From: Anaerolineae bacterium
GTDB taxonomy: Bacteria; Chloroflexota; Anaerolineae; Aggregatilineales; Phototrophicaceae
Assembly: GCA_022824365.1 (NCBI GenBank)
Contig: JAJEAA010000020.1
Coordinates: 62,001-126,000, forward strand
Reading direction: 5' to 3'
Length of the DNA stretch: 64,000 bases
The notes beneath the pieces were generated by a model. That model was given only the letters and a program-made list of their open reading frames with translations. It did not search any database and had not been told where the DNA came from. Numbering within the stretch: the stretch's first letter is position 1; every line of letters starts with the position of its first letter. The translations under genes and the position numbers were made by a program. Of this stretch, positions 27,023 through 35,110 are shown piece by piece.

Positions 27023-27343
27023 TATCGGAGATGGGAAGAGAGTGGTAAATTTCAAAGACGTAATTCTACCGGCGCACCCCACACAGGATAATTCATCACA
27101 GAGGCACAGAAGTAATTCCAAGTAAGTCGTGCGACACTTGTGAAGGTATTATTGTACCGAATCCAACTTCCGAGTGCGCCCTGGCGTTGAGAATGTGATA
27201 GTGGGCCTTGCTGACGCCGGAGTTGTCTTTGGGCATATCCGAACCGGAGTAGACAACGATGCGATGTGGTGGCCTCAGGTGAAGTTGCCTAATGACTGGG
27301 GGTGGATACGACACGATTTGGCTGTACTGGGGTGGCGAAAGGT
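27023..27343. other. Intergenic stretch, no assignable gene
   Basis: About 320 bases with a CACAGAG repeat at 27092-27112. A 50-residue plus-strand frame (about 27170-27345) and a 104-residue minus-strand frame overlap each other. Neither has a ribosome site or recognisable family, so neither is called. Confidence 0.4.
27092..27112. repeat. CACAGAG-type repeat (short)
   Basis: TTCATCACAGAGGCACAGAA: two CACAGA units in an intergenic region. Confidence 0.5.
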
Positions 27344-27550
27344 TTAGATGATTTGAAACAGCCTCCCTAACGTAAAGAGTTGCCCAACCACGAGAAGGCC
27401 AAGAATCCACTTTTGATAGCTCAGTGCAGTATCGAGTTCTCCGATCTTCCCTTCCACGCGCGCAAGGGTTGCTGATATGTCGCTTTTTTTGACAAACTCT
27501 TCAGCGCGAGTTTCCATTTGTGTCAATCGCGTTTCAATGCTAGCAGCCAC
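27344..27550 (-). CDS. Small coiled-coil protein with C-terminal membrane helix
   Basis: A 68-residue hypothetical protein. Residues 5-42 are heptad-like and charged (R-L-T-Q-M-E-T-R-A-E-E-F, V-E-G-K-I-G-E-L-D-T), and residues 46-68 form one hydrophobic helix (W-I-L-G-L-L-V-V-G-Q-L-F-T-L-G). The start is GTG, preceded by AAGGTGG at good spacing, which supports a real gene. Tail-anchored coiled-coil miniproteins of this kind are common and functionally undefined. It lies alone between a methyltransferase and a homocysteine methyltransferase. Confidence 0.6.
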   Translation of the reverse strand: MAASIETRLTQMETRAEEFVKKSDISATLARVEGKIGELDTALSYQKWILGLLVVGQLFTLGRLFQII

Positions 27551-27710
27551 GTCCCACCTTAACCCCTTTGATATTTCGCCATTGTAACGCCGTGTTATGC
27601 CAATGTCAATTAAGCCCCTATCTACTTATTCCGGGTTTTTCTATGCCAGTGAAGCTGACATTTCGGCGAAGTTTACCACCTGTTAGTTGGCATGTCATAT
27701 TGGCTCCACA

Positions 27711-27739
27711 TTATCAGCAGGTGGCCAATATGCTAGAAT
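27711..27739 (+). promoter_or_regulatory. Promoter of the homocysteine methyltransferase gene
   Basis: TTATCA (27711-27716), 17-base spacer, TAGAAT (27734-27739) preceded by TGC, an extended -10. The predicted leader is about 25 bases and carries GGGGAGA as ribosome site. Confidence 0.55.
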
Positions 27740-27770
27740 CGCGGGGCGAAACTGACGGGGAGAATCGCGC

Positions 27771-28667
27771 ATGACAACTGATTCCAAGCCCACCCTGCTC
27801 GATGGCGGCATGGGCCAAGAGATCGTCAATCGCGGCGGCAAGGGCGCTTATGGCGAGTGGGCGGTGGCCGCCCTGTACGAGAATCCCGAGCTGGTCTATG
27901 AGATTCATCGAGATTACATCCAGGCCGGCGCCGATGTCATCACCACCGATACCTACGGCAGCACACGCCTGCGCCTGCGCCACGCCGGCATCGAAGACCG
28001 CTTCGAGGAACTTGCGAGGGTCGCCGGTGAACTTGCCAGCCGCGCGCGGGATGATTTTGGCGCGAGCGATACGCGCATCGCGGCCAGCCTGCCGCCGCTG
28101 GAAGCCAGTTATGTCAATGAGTTTGCCCTGTCTTTTGACGAGACCGCCGCTCAATTCGGCGAGTTGATGGACCTGCTCGATCCTTATGTCGATATCTACC
28201 TGGGCGAGACGCTCTCGACCGGCTTTGAGGCGCGGGCTTTTCTGCAGGCGGCGCATGGGCGGGACAAGACCATCTGGCTGGCGCTGACGCTGGACGACCA
28301 CGGCGCGACCGATTTGCGCGGCGGCGAAAGCCTGGCGGCTGTGATCGAGAGCCTGGGCGCCAGCGCTCCCGCTGCGCTGCTGATTAATTGCTGCACGCCC
28401 GATAGCATCGCCAGCGCGCTGCCGATTTTGCGGGCCAGCGGTTTGCCCTACGGCGCTTATGCCAACGGCTTCGTCGAGATTCCCGATGACTGGGAGGAAG
28501 AAGGCGGCGTCGTGCAACTATCGAGCCGGGCGGACCTGCCGCCGGAGACATACGCCGGCCATGTCGCAGGTTGGATCGAGGCGGGGGCGTCCATCGTTGG
28601 CGGCTGCTGCGAGATCGGTCCGGCGCATATCAAGCGCTTGCGTACTTTGATAGACAGCGGCGTCTGA
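27771..28667 (+). CDS. Homocysteine S-methyltransferase family protein
   Basis: A 298-residue zinc-dependent methyltransferase barrel. Family marks are L-L-D-G-G-M-G-Q-E near the N terminus, the first zinc Cys in L-I-N-C-C (207-208) and the V-G-G-C-C pair (279-280). It lacks the cobalamin domains of MetH, so it resembles MmuM/BHMT-type enzymes using S-methylmethionine, betaine or related donors. The donor is undetermined. It precedes an SDR gene by 24 bases, with a shared transcript likely. Confidence 0.92.
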   Translation: MTTDSKPTLLDGGMGQEIVNRGGKGAYGEWAVAALYENPELVYEIHRDYIQAGADVITTDTYGSTRLRLRHAGIEDRFEELARVAGELASRARDDFGASDTRIAASLPPLEASYVNEFALSFDETAAQFGELMDLLDPYVDIYLGETLSTGFEARAFLQAAHGRDKTIWLALTLDDHGATDLRGGESLAAVIESLGASAPAALLINCCTPDSIASALPILRASGLPYGAYANGFVEIPDDWEEEGGVVQLSSRADLPPETYAGHVAGWIEAGASIVGGCCEIGPAHIKRLRTLIDSGV

Positions 28668-28691
28668 GCAAGCTGACGAGCAGGAGAAACT

Positions 28692-29402
28692 ATGACAAAG
28701 CGACAAGCAGTCATCACCGGCGCCGGGCAGGGCACAGGCCGGGCGATCGCCCTGAGGTTCGCGGCTGACGGCATTAAGACCGTACTCGTCGGCAGAACCG
28801 AAAGCAAGCTCCGCGCGGTGGCGGACGAGATTGCGGCTTCCGGCGGCGAGGCCAGCGTCCACGCCCTGGATGTCACCGATGACGCGGCCGCCGCGGGGCT
28901 GGGCGGGGCGCTTGAAGGCGAGACGGTCGACATCCTCGTCAACTGCGCCGGCGATTGGCTGATCGCGCTCATGGAGGACACGTCGAACGAGCAGCTTGAT
29001 CACATCTTGCGCGTGAACTTGCGCGCGCCCTATATCCTGTCGCGGACCTTGCTGCCCAATCTGCGGCGCAGCGATAACGCCAGCATCCTCAATATCGGCT
29101 CGATCGTCACGTCAATATCCGTGCCGACTGTCACCGCCTACACAGCGGCCAAGGTTGGCTTGAAGGGCTTGACCGGCTCCTTGGCGGCCGAGCTGCGCTC
29201 CGAGCGGATCCGCGTCTTGATGATCTCGCCGGGACCGGCCGACACGCCCATGCGCGACGCGGCCTCGCCGGGCATCGACAAGGCGGTGCTGGTGCAGCCG
29301 GAGACGATTGCTGAGATGGCGCTGACGGTGGCGAGCTTGCCGCGCGGCATCACTACTAGCGATTTCACGCTGCATTCCCTGATGTTTGAAGCGCCGGATT
29401 AG
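28692..29402 (+). CDS. Short-chain dehydrogenase/reductase (SDR)
   Basis: A 236-residue classical SDR. Cofactor loop T-G-A-G-Q-G-T-G (9-16), N-C-A-G (84-87), catalytic Ser137, Tyr150 and Lys154 (Y-T-A-A-K). R-T-E-S after the second strand suggests NADP preference. AGGAG stands before the ATG. The gene is convergent with the DppC gene of the next importer. The substrate alcohol or ketone is unknown. Confidence 0.92.
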   Translation: MTKRQAVITGAGQGTGRAIALRFAADGIKTVLVGRTESKLRAVADEIAASGGEASVHALDVTDDAAAAGLGGALEGETVDILVNCAGDWLIALMEDTSNEQLDHILRVNLRAPYILSRTLLPNLRRSDNASILNIGSIVTSISVPTVTAYTAAKVGLKGLTGSLAAELRSERIRVLMISPGPADTPMRDAASPGIDKAVLVQPETIAEMALTVASLPRGITTSDFTLHSLMFEAPD

Positions 29403-29418
29403 ACGTCCAGCGCGGATC

Positions 29419-30303
29419 TTAGAGCTTGAGGCGCGGGTCGAGGATATCGCGCAAGCCATCGCCGAGCAAGTTGATCGCCAGCACCGTCAGCATGATCGCC
29501 AAGCCGGGATAAGTTGTGACCCAGGCGGCGACGCGGATGAACTCGCGGCCTTCGTTGAGCATCAAGCCCCATTCCGGATCGGGCGGTTGCTGACCCAGCC
29601 CGAGGAAGCTGAGCGCCGCGCCCGCGATGATGGCGCCGGCGACGCCATTGGTGGCGACCACGATGATGGGCGCCAGGACATTGGGCAGGATATGGCGCGC
29701 CATGATGCGCGCGGATGACCCGCCGAGGGCTTGGGCCGCGGCGATGAAATCGACCTGTTTGAGCGCCAGCGTGCTGCCGCGCACGACGCGCGTGTAGACC
29801 GGGATGGAGGATAAGCCGACGGCGATCATGACATTTTGCAGGTTGCGTCCCAGCACAGCGATGATGACCAGCGCCAGCAGGATGCCGGGGAAAGCCAGCA
29901 TCATATCGATGAAGCGCATGATGAGGGTATCAGCCCAGCCGCCTACGTAGCCGGCGACCAAGCCCAGCAGGGTGCCCAGAGTCGCGCCAATGGCGACCGA
30001 GACGATGCCGACTTGCAGCGAGACCTGCCCGCCGTAGAGGATGCGCGTGAGGATATCGCGCCCGAGGTTGTCGGTGCCGAGCAGGAATTCGGCGTCCGGC
30101 GGTTGCAGGCGGTGGCGGCGGAATTGCTGGGTCGGCTCGTAGGGGCTGATCAGCGGCGCCAGCGCCACCAGGCTGATCACCGCGAGCAGGACGATGGAGC
30201 CGGCCATGACATTGCGCGAGCGCAGGAAGCGCTTGACGAAGCGCAGCCATTGCGACCGGCGGCCAGTTCCAAGCGCGACGGGTGCGGCGGCGCCGTCAGA
30301 CAT
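29419..30303 (-). CDS. Peptide ABC transporter permease, DppC type
   Basis: A 294-residue inner-membrane permease. It has a short cytosolic N terminus, a first helix (S-I-V-L-L-A-V-I-S-L-V-A-L), the L-G-T-D-N-L-G-R-D-I-L-T periplasmic motif, the EAA loop (A-A-Q-A-L-G-G-S-S-A-R-I ... H-I-L-P-N), then A-A-L-S-F-L-G-L-G and a G-L-R-D-I-L-D-P-R-L ending. It overlaps DppB by 8 bases, so the two are translationally coupled. Its binding protein is probably the one at 32.4-33.9 kb. Confidence 0.94.
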   Translation of the reverse strand: MSDGAAAPVALGTGRRSQWLRFVKRFLRSRNVMAGSIVLLAVISLVALAPLISPYEPTQQFRRHRLQPPDAEFLLGTDNLGRDILTRILYGGQVSLQVGIVSVAIGATLGTLLGLVAGYVGGWADTLIMRFIDMMLAFPGILLALVIIAVLGRNLQNVMIAVGLSSIPVYTRVVRGSTLALKQVDFIAAAQALGGSSARIMARHILPNVLAPIIVVATNGVAGAIIAGAALSFLGLGQQPPDPEWGLMLNEGREFIRVAAWVTTYPGLAIMLTVLAINLLGDGLRDILDPRLKL

Positions 30304-31231
30304 AACGAATGCGCGGGTCTATGAAGGCGTAGATGATATCGACGACGATATTAACGAAGACATACATCAAGGCGATGAAGAGGGTCGTGCCTTGCACCAT
30401 TGTGAAGTCTTTTTGCAGGACCGCTTCGACATATTTCTGGCCGATGCCGAGGCGGGCGAAGATGGTCTCGGTGATGACGGCGCCGCTGAGCATATTGCCG
30501 AGCATCAGCCCGAGGATGGTCACGACCGGGATGAGGGCGTTGCGCAGGACGTGGCGGATGACGACCAGCCGCTCGCTGATGCCTTTGGCGCGGGCGGTCA
30601 AGACGAAGTCCTGGTTGAGCACTTCGAGCATGCTGGAACGCGCGATGCGCGCCAGCGAGCCGGCCGAGACCAATGCCAGCGCGGTAGCGGGCAGGATCAG
30701 CCGTTCCAAGCCGCCTTGTCCGATGGCGGGCAAGACGCGCAAGTTGACGGCGAAAAGCAGGATCAACAGCAGCGATGACCAGTAGACGGGCATGGAGATG
30801 CCGACCAATGCCAACGCCATCGCCAGCGTATCGATGATGGTATTGTGGTAGACGGCGGCGATGATGCCGATGGCGATGCCGACGCAGGCGGCGATGAGCA
30901 GGGCGGCCGTCGCCAGTTCGATGGTCCAGGGCAGGCGTGTGAGGATCTGATCCATGACGGGCACGTTGGTTTGCAGGGAGCGCCCGAGGTCGCCGCGCAG
31001 CGCCGCGCTCATATAGCTGAGGTACTGGATATGCAGCGGGCGGTTCAAGCCCATGTCTTCGCGGACTTTTTCCAGCAGTTCCGGGCTGCTGCGTTTATCG
31101 CCGAGGAAGACTTCGGCTGGGTCGCCGGGGGTGAGGTGCAGCATGAGGAAGACGGCGACGGTCACGAGGAAGACGGTCGGGATGGTTTGGAGGAGGCGGC
31201 TGGCGAGGTATTTGCTCATGCGACTTGACAA
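30296..31231 (-). CDS. Peptide ABC transporter permease, DppB type
   Basis: A 311-residue DppB-type permease with six helices. Its first helix is I-P-T-V-F-L-V-T-V-A-V-F-L-M-L, then the periplasmic loop with P-G-D-P-A-E-V-F. The EAA loop is T-A-R-A-K-G-I-S-E-R-L-V-V-I-R-H-V-L-R-N-A, and it ends D-I-I-Y-A-F-I-D-P-R-I. It starts 36 bases downstream of the HNH gene, so it may be read from the same message as the HNH cassette or from the binding-protein promoter. Confidence 0.94.
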   Translation of the reverse strand: MSSRMSKYLASRLLQTIPTVFLVTVAVFLMLHLTPGDPAEVFLGDKRSSPELLEKVREDMGLNRPLHIQYLSYMSAALRGDLGRSLQTNVPVMDQILTRLPWTIELATAALLIAACVGIAIGIIAAVYHNTIIDTLAMALALVGISMPVYWSSLLLILLFAVNLRVLPAIGQGGLERLILPATALALVSAGSLARIARSSMLEVLNQDFVLTARAKGISERLVVIRHVLRNALIPVVTILGLMLGNMLSGAVITETIFARLGIGQKYVEAVLQKDFTMVQGTTLFIALMYVFVNIVVDIIYAFIDPRIRYV

Positions 31232-31267
31232 TCGCTTTGGCGCCGAGACCCACGGAAGTGAGTCGAA

Positions 31268-31687
31268 CTATGGGATCTCACAGGGATACTCGCTGCGCAT
31301 CCAGGCTTCGTAGCGTTCAATGACGCGCCGCGGCAAGTTCATGCGCAATACTTCAGTCGTGGCGCGGCCTTTTGGCGTGAGACCGGCGATGGACATATCG
31401 ACATTGAGTTCAAAGTGTTCGTCCCAATTCTGTTCGCGCGGGTTGTAGAGTCGAGTGGGTTCATTGGTGAGCGGATCAAGCGCGGCGACTTCGGATCCCT
31501 TATATTGGTTGCAACTTCTGCAAGCCAAACAGAGATTGTCGAGTGTATCTTCGCCACCATGTTTTTTCGAAATGACATGATCAACATGAAGTTGAATTGT
31601 TCGATTGTCAGGGGCAACAAGACAGTATTCGCAGCATCCACCGGCACGCCACCGAATCTCGCGATGTTGATCTGCGGTGATGGTCAC
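31268..31687 (-). CDS. HNH endonuclease family protein
   Basis: A 139-residue HNH nuclease. The motif is C-C-E-Y-C (18-22), H-V-D-H (34-37) with the catalytic His, D-N-L-C-L-A-C-R-S-C-N (50-60) and Q-Y-K-G, with two Cys pairs for a structural zinc. The start is GTG, overlapping the upstream stop as GTGA. It is the last gene of a three-gene cassette with two related small proteins and lies just before the DppB gene. I recall similar helical small protein plus HNH pairs in cyanobacteria and Chloroflexota genomes. Their role (mobile, defence or toxin-like) is not established. Confidence 0.88.
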   Translation of the reverse strand: MTITADQHREIRWRAGGCCEYCLVAPDNRTIQLHVDHVISKKHGGEDTLDNLCLACRSCNQYKGSEVAALDPLTNEPTRLYNPREQNWDEHFELNVDMSIAGLTPKGRATTEVLRMNLPRRVIERYEAWMRSEYPCEIP

Positions 31688-31941
31688 GATACGCTGAGCC
31701 GCTGGCGCCGTTTGATCTTTGCTTTCAGGAGCGAAACAAAATCGTCGGCGCGAGCCAATTCGTCCAGCTCTTCTTCTTCACTTGATGTCAGTTCGTCTTC
31801 GCCATTCAGATCCAAGAGGAAGCGCACGCGTTTCTGAATAGCCGGCGGCATAAAGTAACCGAGCACTTCCTTGTCTGAAGGTTTGCAAGCCAGGAAATCG
31901 GCGATGACATCGTTTATTGTGCGAACCGGCGAGTCAATCAT
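31684..31941 (-). CDS. Small helical protein, HNH-cassette partner 2
   Basis: An 85-residue acidic protein of unknown function. I place the start at the ATG at 31941, forming ATGA with the upstream stop. The sequence has D-F-L-A-C-K-P-S-D-K-E-V-L, then M-P-P-A-I-Q-K-R, then L-T-S-S-E-E-E-E-L-D-E-L and a basic helix L-L-K-A-K-I-K-R-R. It is clearly homologous to the preceding small protein (same order of motifs). Its stop overlaps the HNH start. Coupled translation suggests a complex with, or control of, the nuclease. Confidence 0.75.
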   Translation of the reverse strand: MIDSPVRTINDVIADFLACKPSDKEVLGYFMPPAIQKRVRFLLDLNGEDELTSSEEEELDELARADDFVSLLKAKIKRRQRLSVS

Positions 31942-32231
31942 GAGTTGTCTCCCTCCGTATCGGCGTCGACTTCGCTGCAATTGTCACGCTGCTCCAGCCT
32001 TTGCTTGATCTTGACCTTGACCCGCGCCATGACATCTTCGACAAAGCGAAAGTCGCCCAATTCTTCGCGTTGCGCGGCGGAAAGGCGGCTCGTGCTGTCG
32101 ATCTCGATCAGTTCGTCGAGGCGCGTCTGCTGGTCAGGCGGGAGTTCGTAAGCCAGCAATTCCTCGTCCGATGGCTGGTTGGCGAGGAAATCGGTGACGA
32201 CATCAAAGACGGAACGTTCTGGCGCGTCCAA
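31938..32231 (-). CDS. Small helical protein, HNH-cassette partner 1
   Basis: A 97-residue protein, TTG start, no strong ribosome site. It shares the block D-F-L-A-N-Q-P-S-D-E-E-L-L-A-Y, L-P-P-D-Q-Q-T-R-L and L-S-A-A-Q-R-E-E-L with partner 2, then a basic helix (V-K-I-K-Q-R-L). The pair looks like an old tandem duplication. The start is uncertain because no other Met precedes the conserved block. Function unknown. Confidence 0.68.
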   Translation of the reverse strand: MDAPERSVFDVVTDFLANQPSDEELLAYELPPDQQTRLDELIEIDSTSRLSAAQREELGDFRFVEDVMARVKVKIKQRLEQRDNCSEVDADTEGDNS

Positions 32232-32296
32232 GCTGATTCTGGCTCCACTAGATTGGCAGGTATACCCGATTTGGAACTCCGTCTCGCAGCGGTTGG

Positions 32297-32327
32297 AAAA
32301 GCCCCCTCCCTGACCTTCGGGAGGGGG
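32297..32327 (-). terminator. Palindromic repeat acting as likely terminator/attenuator after the binding-protein gene
   Basis: Read on the minus strand, CCCCCTCCC and GGGAGGGGG form a 9-base-pair stem with an 8-base loop, followed by CTTTT. It belongs to the CCCTCCC/GGGAGGG repeat family (element about 32300-32342). It lies just downstream of the binding-protein stop and before the HNH cassette and permeases. Confidence 0.55.
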
Positions 32328-32350
32328 TTTGGGGCTGGGGTAGAACCCAG

Positions 32351-33952
32351 CTACATGCCGACAGTCGCGGAGTAGAAGTTGGGCACGAAACCGCCGCCCA
32401 GAATGGTGACGTTATGCACATCGGGCGTGCTGGCGTAGAGCACGACTGGATCGTTGAAGTAGACCATGACGACTTCTTCAGCCAGCTTCTGCTGAATCTC
32501 GGCATAGGCGGCAGCGCGCGCGTCCAGGTCGCCGATGCCGACCGCGGCGTCAATCATCGCATCCATGTCGGCGTTCTGATAGTTGTTGCGGTTGGTGCCG
32601 CCGCCGGCGTTGGAGGAATGGTAGAGCGTGCGGAAGACGCCATCGGGATCGGTCTGCGTATCCCACCACTGCTGCGTATTGTGCTCGCCGGCGCGGACGA
32701 CGGTCAGGTAAGCGGCGATATCCGCCAGGTTGATCTGGAAGTCGACGCCGAGGGCAGCCATGTCTTCAGCCAGGAATTGGGCGGTGGCGGCGCTCAGCGG
32801 ACGGTCGGGCGACCAGTGTTCGATAGTCAAGGGGACGCCGTCGCGCTCGCGGCTGCCGGTGTCGTCGTTCATGACCCAGCCAGCTTCATCGAGAATGGCG
32901 CCGGCCGCTTCGGGATCGTAGGGATTGGCTTGGCAGAAGGCGTCGGTCCAGCCGAACATCGATTGGGTCAAGGCGCTGCAGGCGCGGCTGCCCAAGCCGT
33001 CATAGACGATATCCTGCATGATCTCGATGTCGATCGCCTGGGCGATGGCTTTGCGGACGGCGAGTTCATCGGTCGGCGATTTGATCTGGTTGAACATGAA
33101 GGAATAGCCGTGGCCCGCTTGGTCGTACTGGGTGACGATGAAGTCCTCGCTTTCGTCCAGGCGCGCGACATCCAAGCCCGGGACGCCGTTGATCATATCC
33201 ACTTCGCCGCTCTCCAGCGCGGCTAGCCGGGTGCCCGGATCGGTGAGGATCTTGAAGACGAGACGGTCGACATCGGGCGGACCGCTGCGCCCGAAGACGG
33301 CTTCGTTGCCCCAGTTGTAGTCAGCGTTCTTGACCATGACGACTTCGGAATCGGGCACGTAGGATTCGAAGACGAAGGGACCCGTGCCGACAATGCCGGA
33401 GAAGCCCCAGTCGGCGCCCAGCGCCTCAACCGCTGCCGGAGAAACGGGTCCCAACTGCGGATGCGAGACGCCATCGAGGAAGGCGGCGTTCGGCGAGGAG
33501 AAGCGCACGGCGATGCTGTGCTCGCTCAAGACCTCGGATTCGGCGTAAGGACCGATGAAGCTGAAAGCCATCTGCGATTTGGTATCAGGATCGACGATGC
33601 GGTCGAAGGTGTACTTGACGGCCTCGGCATTGAAGGCTGTGCCATCGTGGAAGGCGACATCATCGCGCAGGTTAAAGATGTATTCGGTGGCATCCTCGCT
33701 GACGGTCCAATCGGTCGCGAGGGCGGGATGATAAACGCCGAGGGGCTGCTGCTTGACCAACGTGTCGAAGACGTGGCCGACGATGATCTCGACGCTGGAG
33801 AAGGTGGTGGCGGTGTTATCGAGGGTATCGACGCCGCTGCTGATGCCGAAGGTGAGCGTGACTTCGTCTTGCGCTGTGAGCGGCGCGGCCAGCAGCATGA
33901 GGACAAGCAGCGCGGCGATGAACAATGAGAGAATGCGGGTAAAACGGTTCAT
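32351..33952 (-). CDS. Peptide ABC transporter substrate-binding protein (SBP_bac_5, normal order)
   Basis: A 533-residue exported binding protein. The start is the ATG at 33952, preceded by AAGGAG at 7-base spacing; the longer frame has no ribosome site. Residues 1-27 are a signal peptide ending L-T-A-Q. Domains are in the usual order: T-L-D-N-T-A-T, G-V-Y-H-P-A-L-A-T-D-W, V-A-F-H-D-G-T-A-F, G-T-G-P-F-V-F, A-V-R-K-A-I-A-Q-A-I-D, then F-L-A-E-D-M-A-A-L-G-V-D-F-Q-I and the Y-A-E-I-Q-Q-K-L segment at the C terminus. It is separated from its likely permeases by a palindrome and the HNH cassette. Confidence 0.93.
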   Translation of the reverse strand: MNRFTRILSLFIAALLVLMLLAAPLTAQDEVTLTFGISSGVDTLDNTATTFSSVEIIVGHVFDTLVKQQPLGVYHPALATDWTVSEDATEYIFNLRDDVAFHDGTAFNAEAVKYTFDRIVDPDTKSQMAFSFIGPYAESEVLSEHSIAVRFSSPNAAFLDGVSHPQLGPVSPAAVEALGADWGFSGIVGTGPFVFESYVPDSEVVMVKNADYNWGNEAVFGRSGPPDVDRLVFKILTDPGTRLAALESGEVDMINGVPGLDVARLDESEDFIVTQYDQAGHGYSFMFNQIKSPTDELAVRKAIAQAIDIEIMQDIVYDGLGSRACSALTQSMFGWTDAFCQANPYDPEAAGAILDEAGWVMNDDTGSRERDGVPLTIEHWSPDRPLSAATAQFLAEDMAALGVDFQINLADIAAYLTVVRAGEHNTQQWWDTQTDPDGVFRTLYHSSNAGGGTNRNNYQNADMDAMIDAAVGIGDLDARAAAYAEIQQKLAEEVVMVYFNDPVVLYASTPDVHNVTILGGGFVPNFYSATVGM

Positions 33953-33984
33953 AACGGACTCCTTAAGAGTATTACTTTTTGCGT

Positions 33985-34013
33985 GTTGACCGTCCATCGG
34001 GTAGCCGGTCAAC
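33985..34013. promoter_or_regulatory. Inverted repeat in the binding-protein leader
   Basis: GTTGACCG, 13-base spacer, CGGTCAAC: a perfect 8-base inverted repeat about 33 bases upstream of the start codon and downstream of the promoter. It could be an operator or an mRNA hairpin. Confidence 0.45.
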
Positions 34014-34098
34014 AATCGGCAAAAGTTGACAGCGCCCCGCGCAAATATTAGAATCTGCGCGAATCTGAGGGGCTGTCGACAATCTATACGGTAGAGTG

Positions 34099-34127
34099 AG
34101 TATAGAAATTCTGCCGACGGCTGTCAA
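34099..34127 (-). promoter_or_regulatory. Consensus-like promoter for the second peptide importer
   Basis: Minus strand TTGACA (34122-34127), 17-base spacer, TATACT (34099-34104). The flanking bases (GGCTGTCAAGCAA on the plus strand) are nearly the same as at the promoter near 52.26 kb. Confidence 0.65.
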
Positions 34128-34152
34128 GCAAAGCGGAGATTAAGGGGGCGCC

Positions 34153-35091
34153 ATGGCGACGCTAGCGGAGAGTTTGACTTGGCGCGGCATCCCCATCGGC
34201 GTCACTTCAGCCTGGGGCGAGGCGGAGTTGCTGCTGGGCGAGGTCGGCGCGGGCAGTCCGGGCGTTTTGATCACGGCTGGCATCCACGGCGATGAAGGAC
34301 CCTGGGGCGGCTGGGCGGTCAAGAAGCTGCTGGAGCGCCTCGACCTCAACGATATTCGAGGGTTCATCCGCGTCGCGCCAATGACGAATCCGCTGGCGAT
34401 GCAAGCCGATACGCGCAACGCGCCGGTTGACCAGCTTGATCTCAATCGCGCTTTCCCCGGCGACGCAAACGGCTCGTACACTGAGCGCCTGGCGCATATT
34501 CTGGCGGAGGCGGCGCTGGAGAATATCGATTATGTCATCGATTTGCATGGCGGCGGCAGTTGGTGCGTCAACGCCTTTGTCTTTGAGATGGAGGGCGGGC
34601 GCGAGCTGTCGCTTTGTTTTCCGGCGCCCTTCATCATAAAAGCGCCGGCGCGGGATGTCAGCTTGACCGGCTACGCGCGCTCGCTTGGCAAGACTGTCGC
34701 GGCGGTTGAGATGGGCGGGCGGAGCGAAAACGAGGCGCTGTGGGCGGAGCGGATCGCCGATGGTTTGCTGCGCGCCTTGCGCCAGGTCGGCGTCGTCGGG
34801 GCGGAGCTGACGCCGCCCTCTGTGGAGCCGCCGCGGGCAGTGTCGGACAGCATCGTCTTGCGCCCGAAGCGGGGCGGTATCTTCGTCCCTTCCGTCAGCG
34901 CGGAGCGAATCGGGACTCTCGTCGAGAAGGATCGGCTGCTCGGTCAGATGCTGCATCCGGCGACCTACGCTGTGCTGGAAGAGTTTCGCGCGCCCTTTGA
35001 CGAAACGGCTTTATTGCTGCTGCGTCCCTTCATGGCTCAGTTGGAAGCCGGCGCGATGACCTACGTCGTCGGCCGCCTCGCCCGTGAATAG
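34153..35091 (+). CDS. Succinylglutamate desuccinylase/aspartoacylase family deacylase
   Basis: A 312-residue zinc deacylase of the M14-like AspA/AstE family. The ligands are G-I-H-G-D-E-G (His45, Glu48) and D-L-H-G-G-G (His132). The substrate-binding L-D-L-N-R-A-F-P-G (95-103) is conserved. These enzymes remove acyl groups from amino acids or act on related amides, consistent with the amino-acid catabolic theme. It is divergent from the binding-protein gene, with only a G-rich stretch before the ATG as ribosome site, and lies 19 bases before the oxidoreductase. Confidence 0.9.
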   Translation: MATLAESLTWRGIPIGVTSAWGEAELLLGEVGAGSPGVLITAGIHGDEGPWGGWAVKKLLERLDLNDIRGFIRVAPMTNPLAMQADTRNAPVDQLDLNRAFPGDANGSYTERLAHILAEAALENIDYVIDLHGGGSWCVNAFVFEMEGGRELSLCFPAPFIIKAPARDVSLTGYARSLGKTVAAVEMGGRSENEALWAERIADGLLRALRQVGVVGAELTPPSVEPPRAVSDSIVLRPKRGGIFVPSVSAERIGTLVEKDRLLGQMLHPATYAVLEEFRAPFDETALLLLRPFMAQLEAGAMTYVVGRLARE

Positions 35092-35110
35092 GCTGTAAAG
35101 GAGGGTTGTC

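Noticed and set aside
27096-27410. Minus-strand 104-residue frame and an overlapping plus-strand 50-residue frame
   Set aside because: They overlap each other and the small coiled-coil gene; neither has a ribosome site or recognisable motifs.
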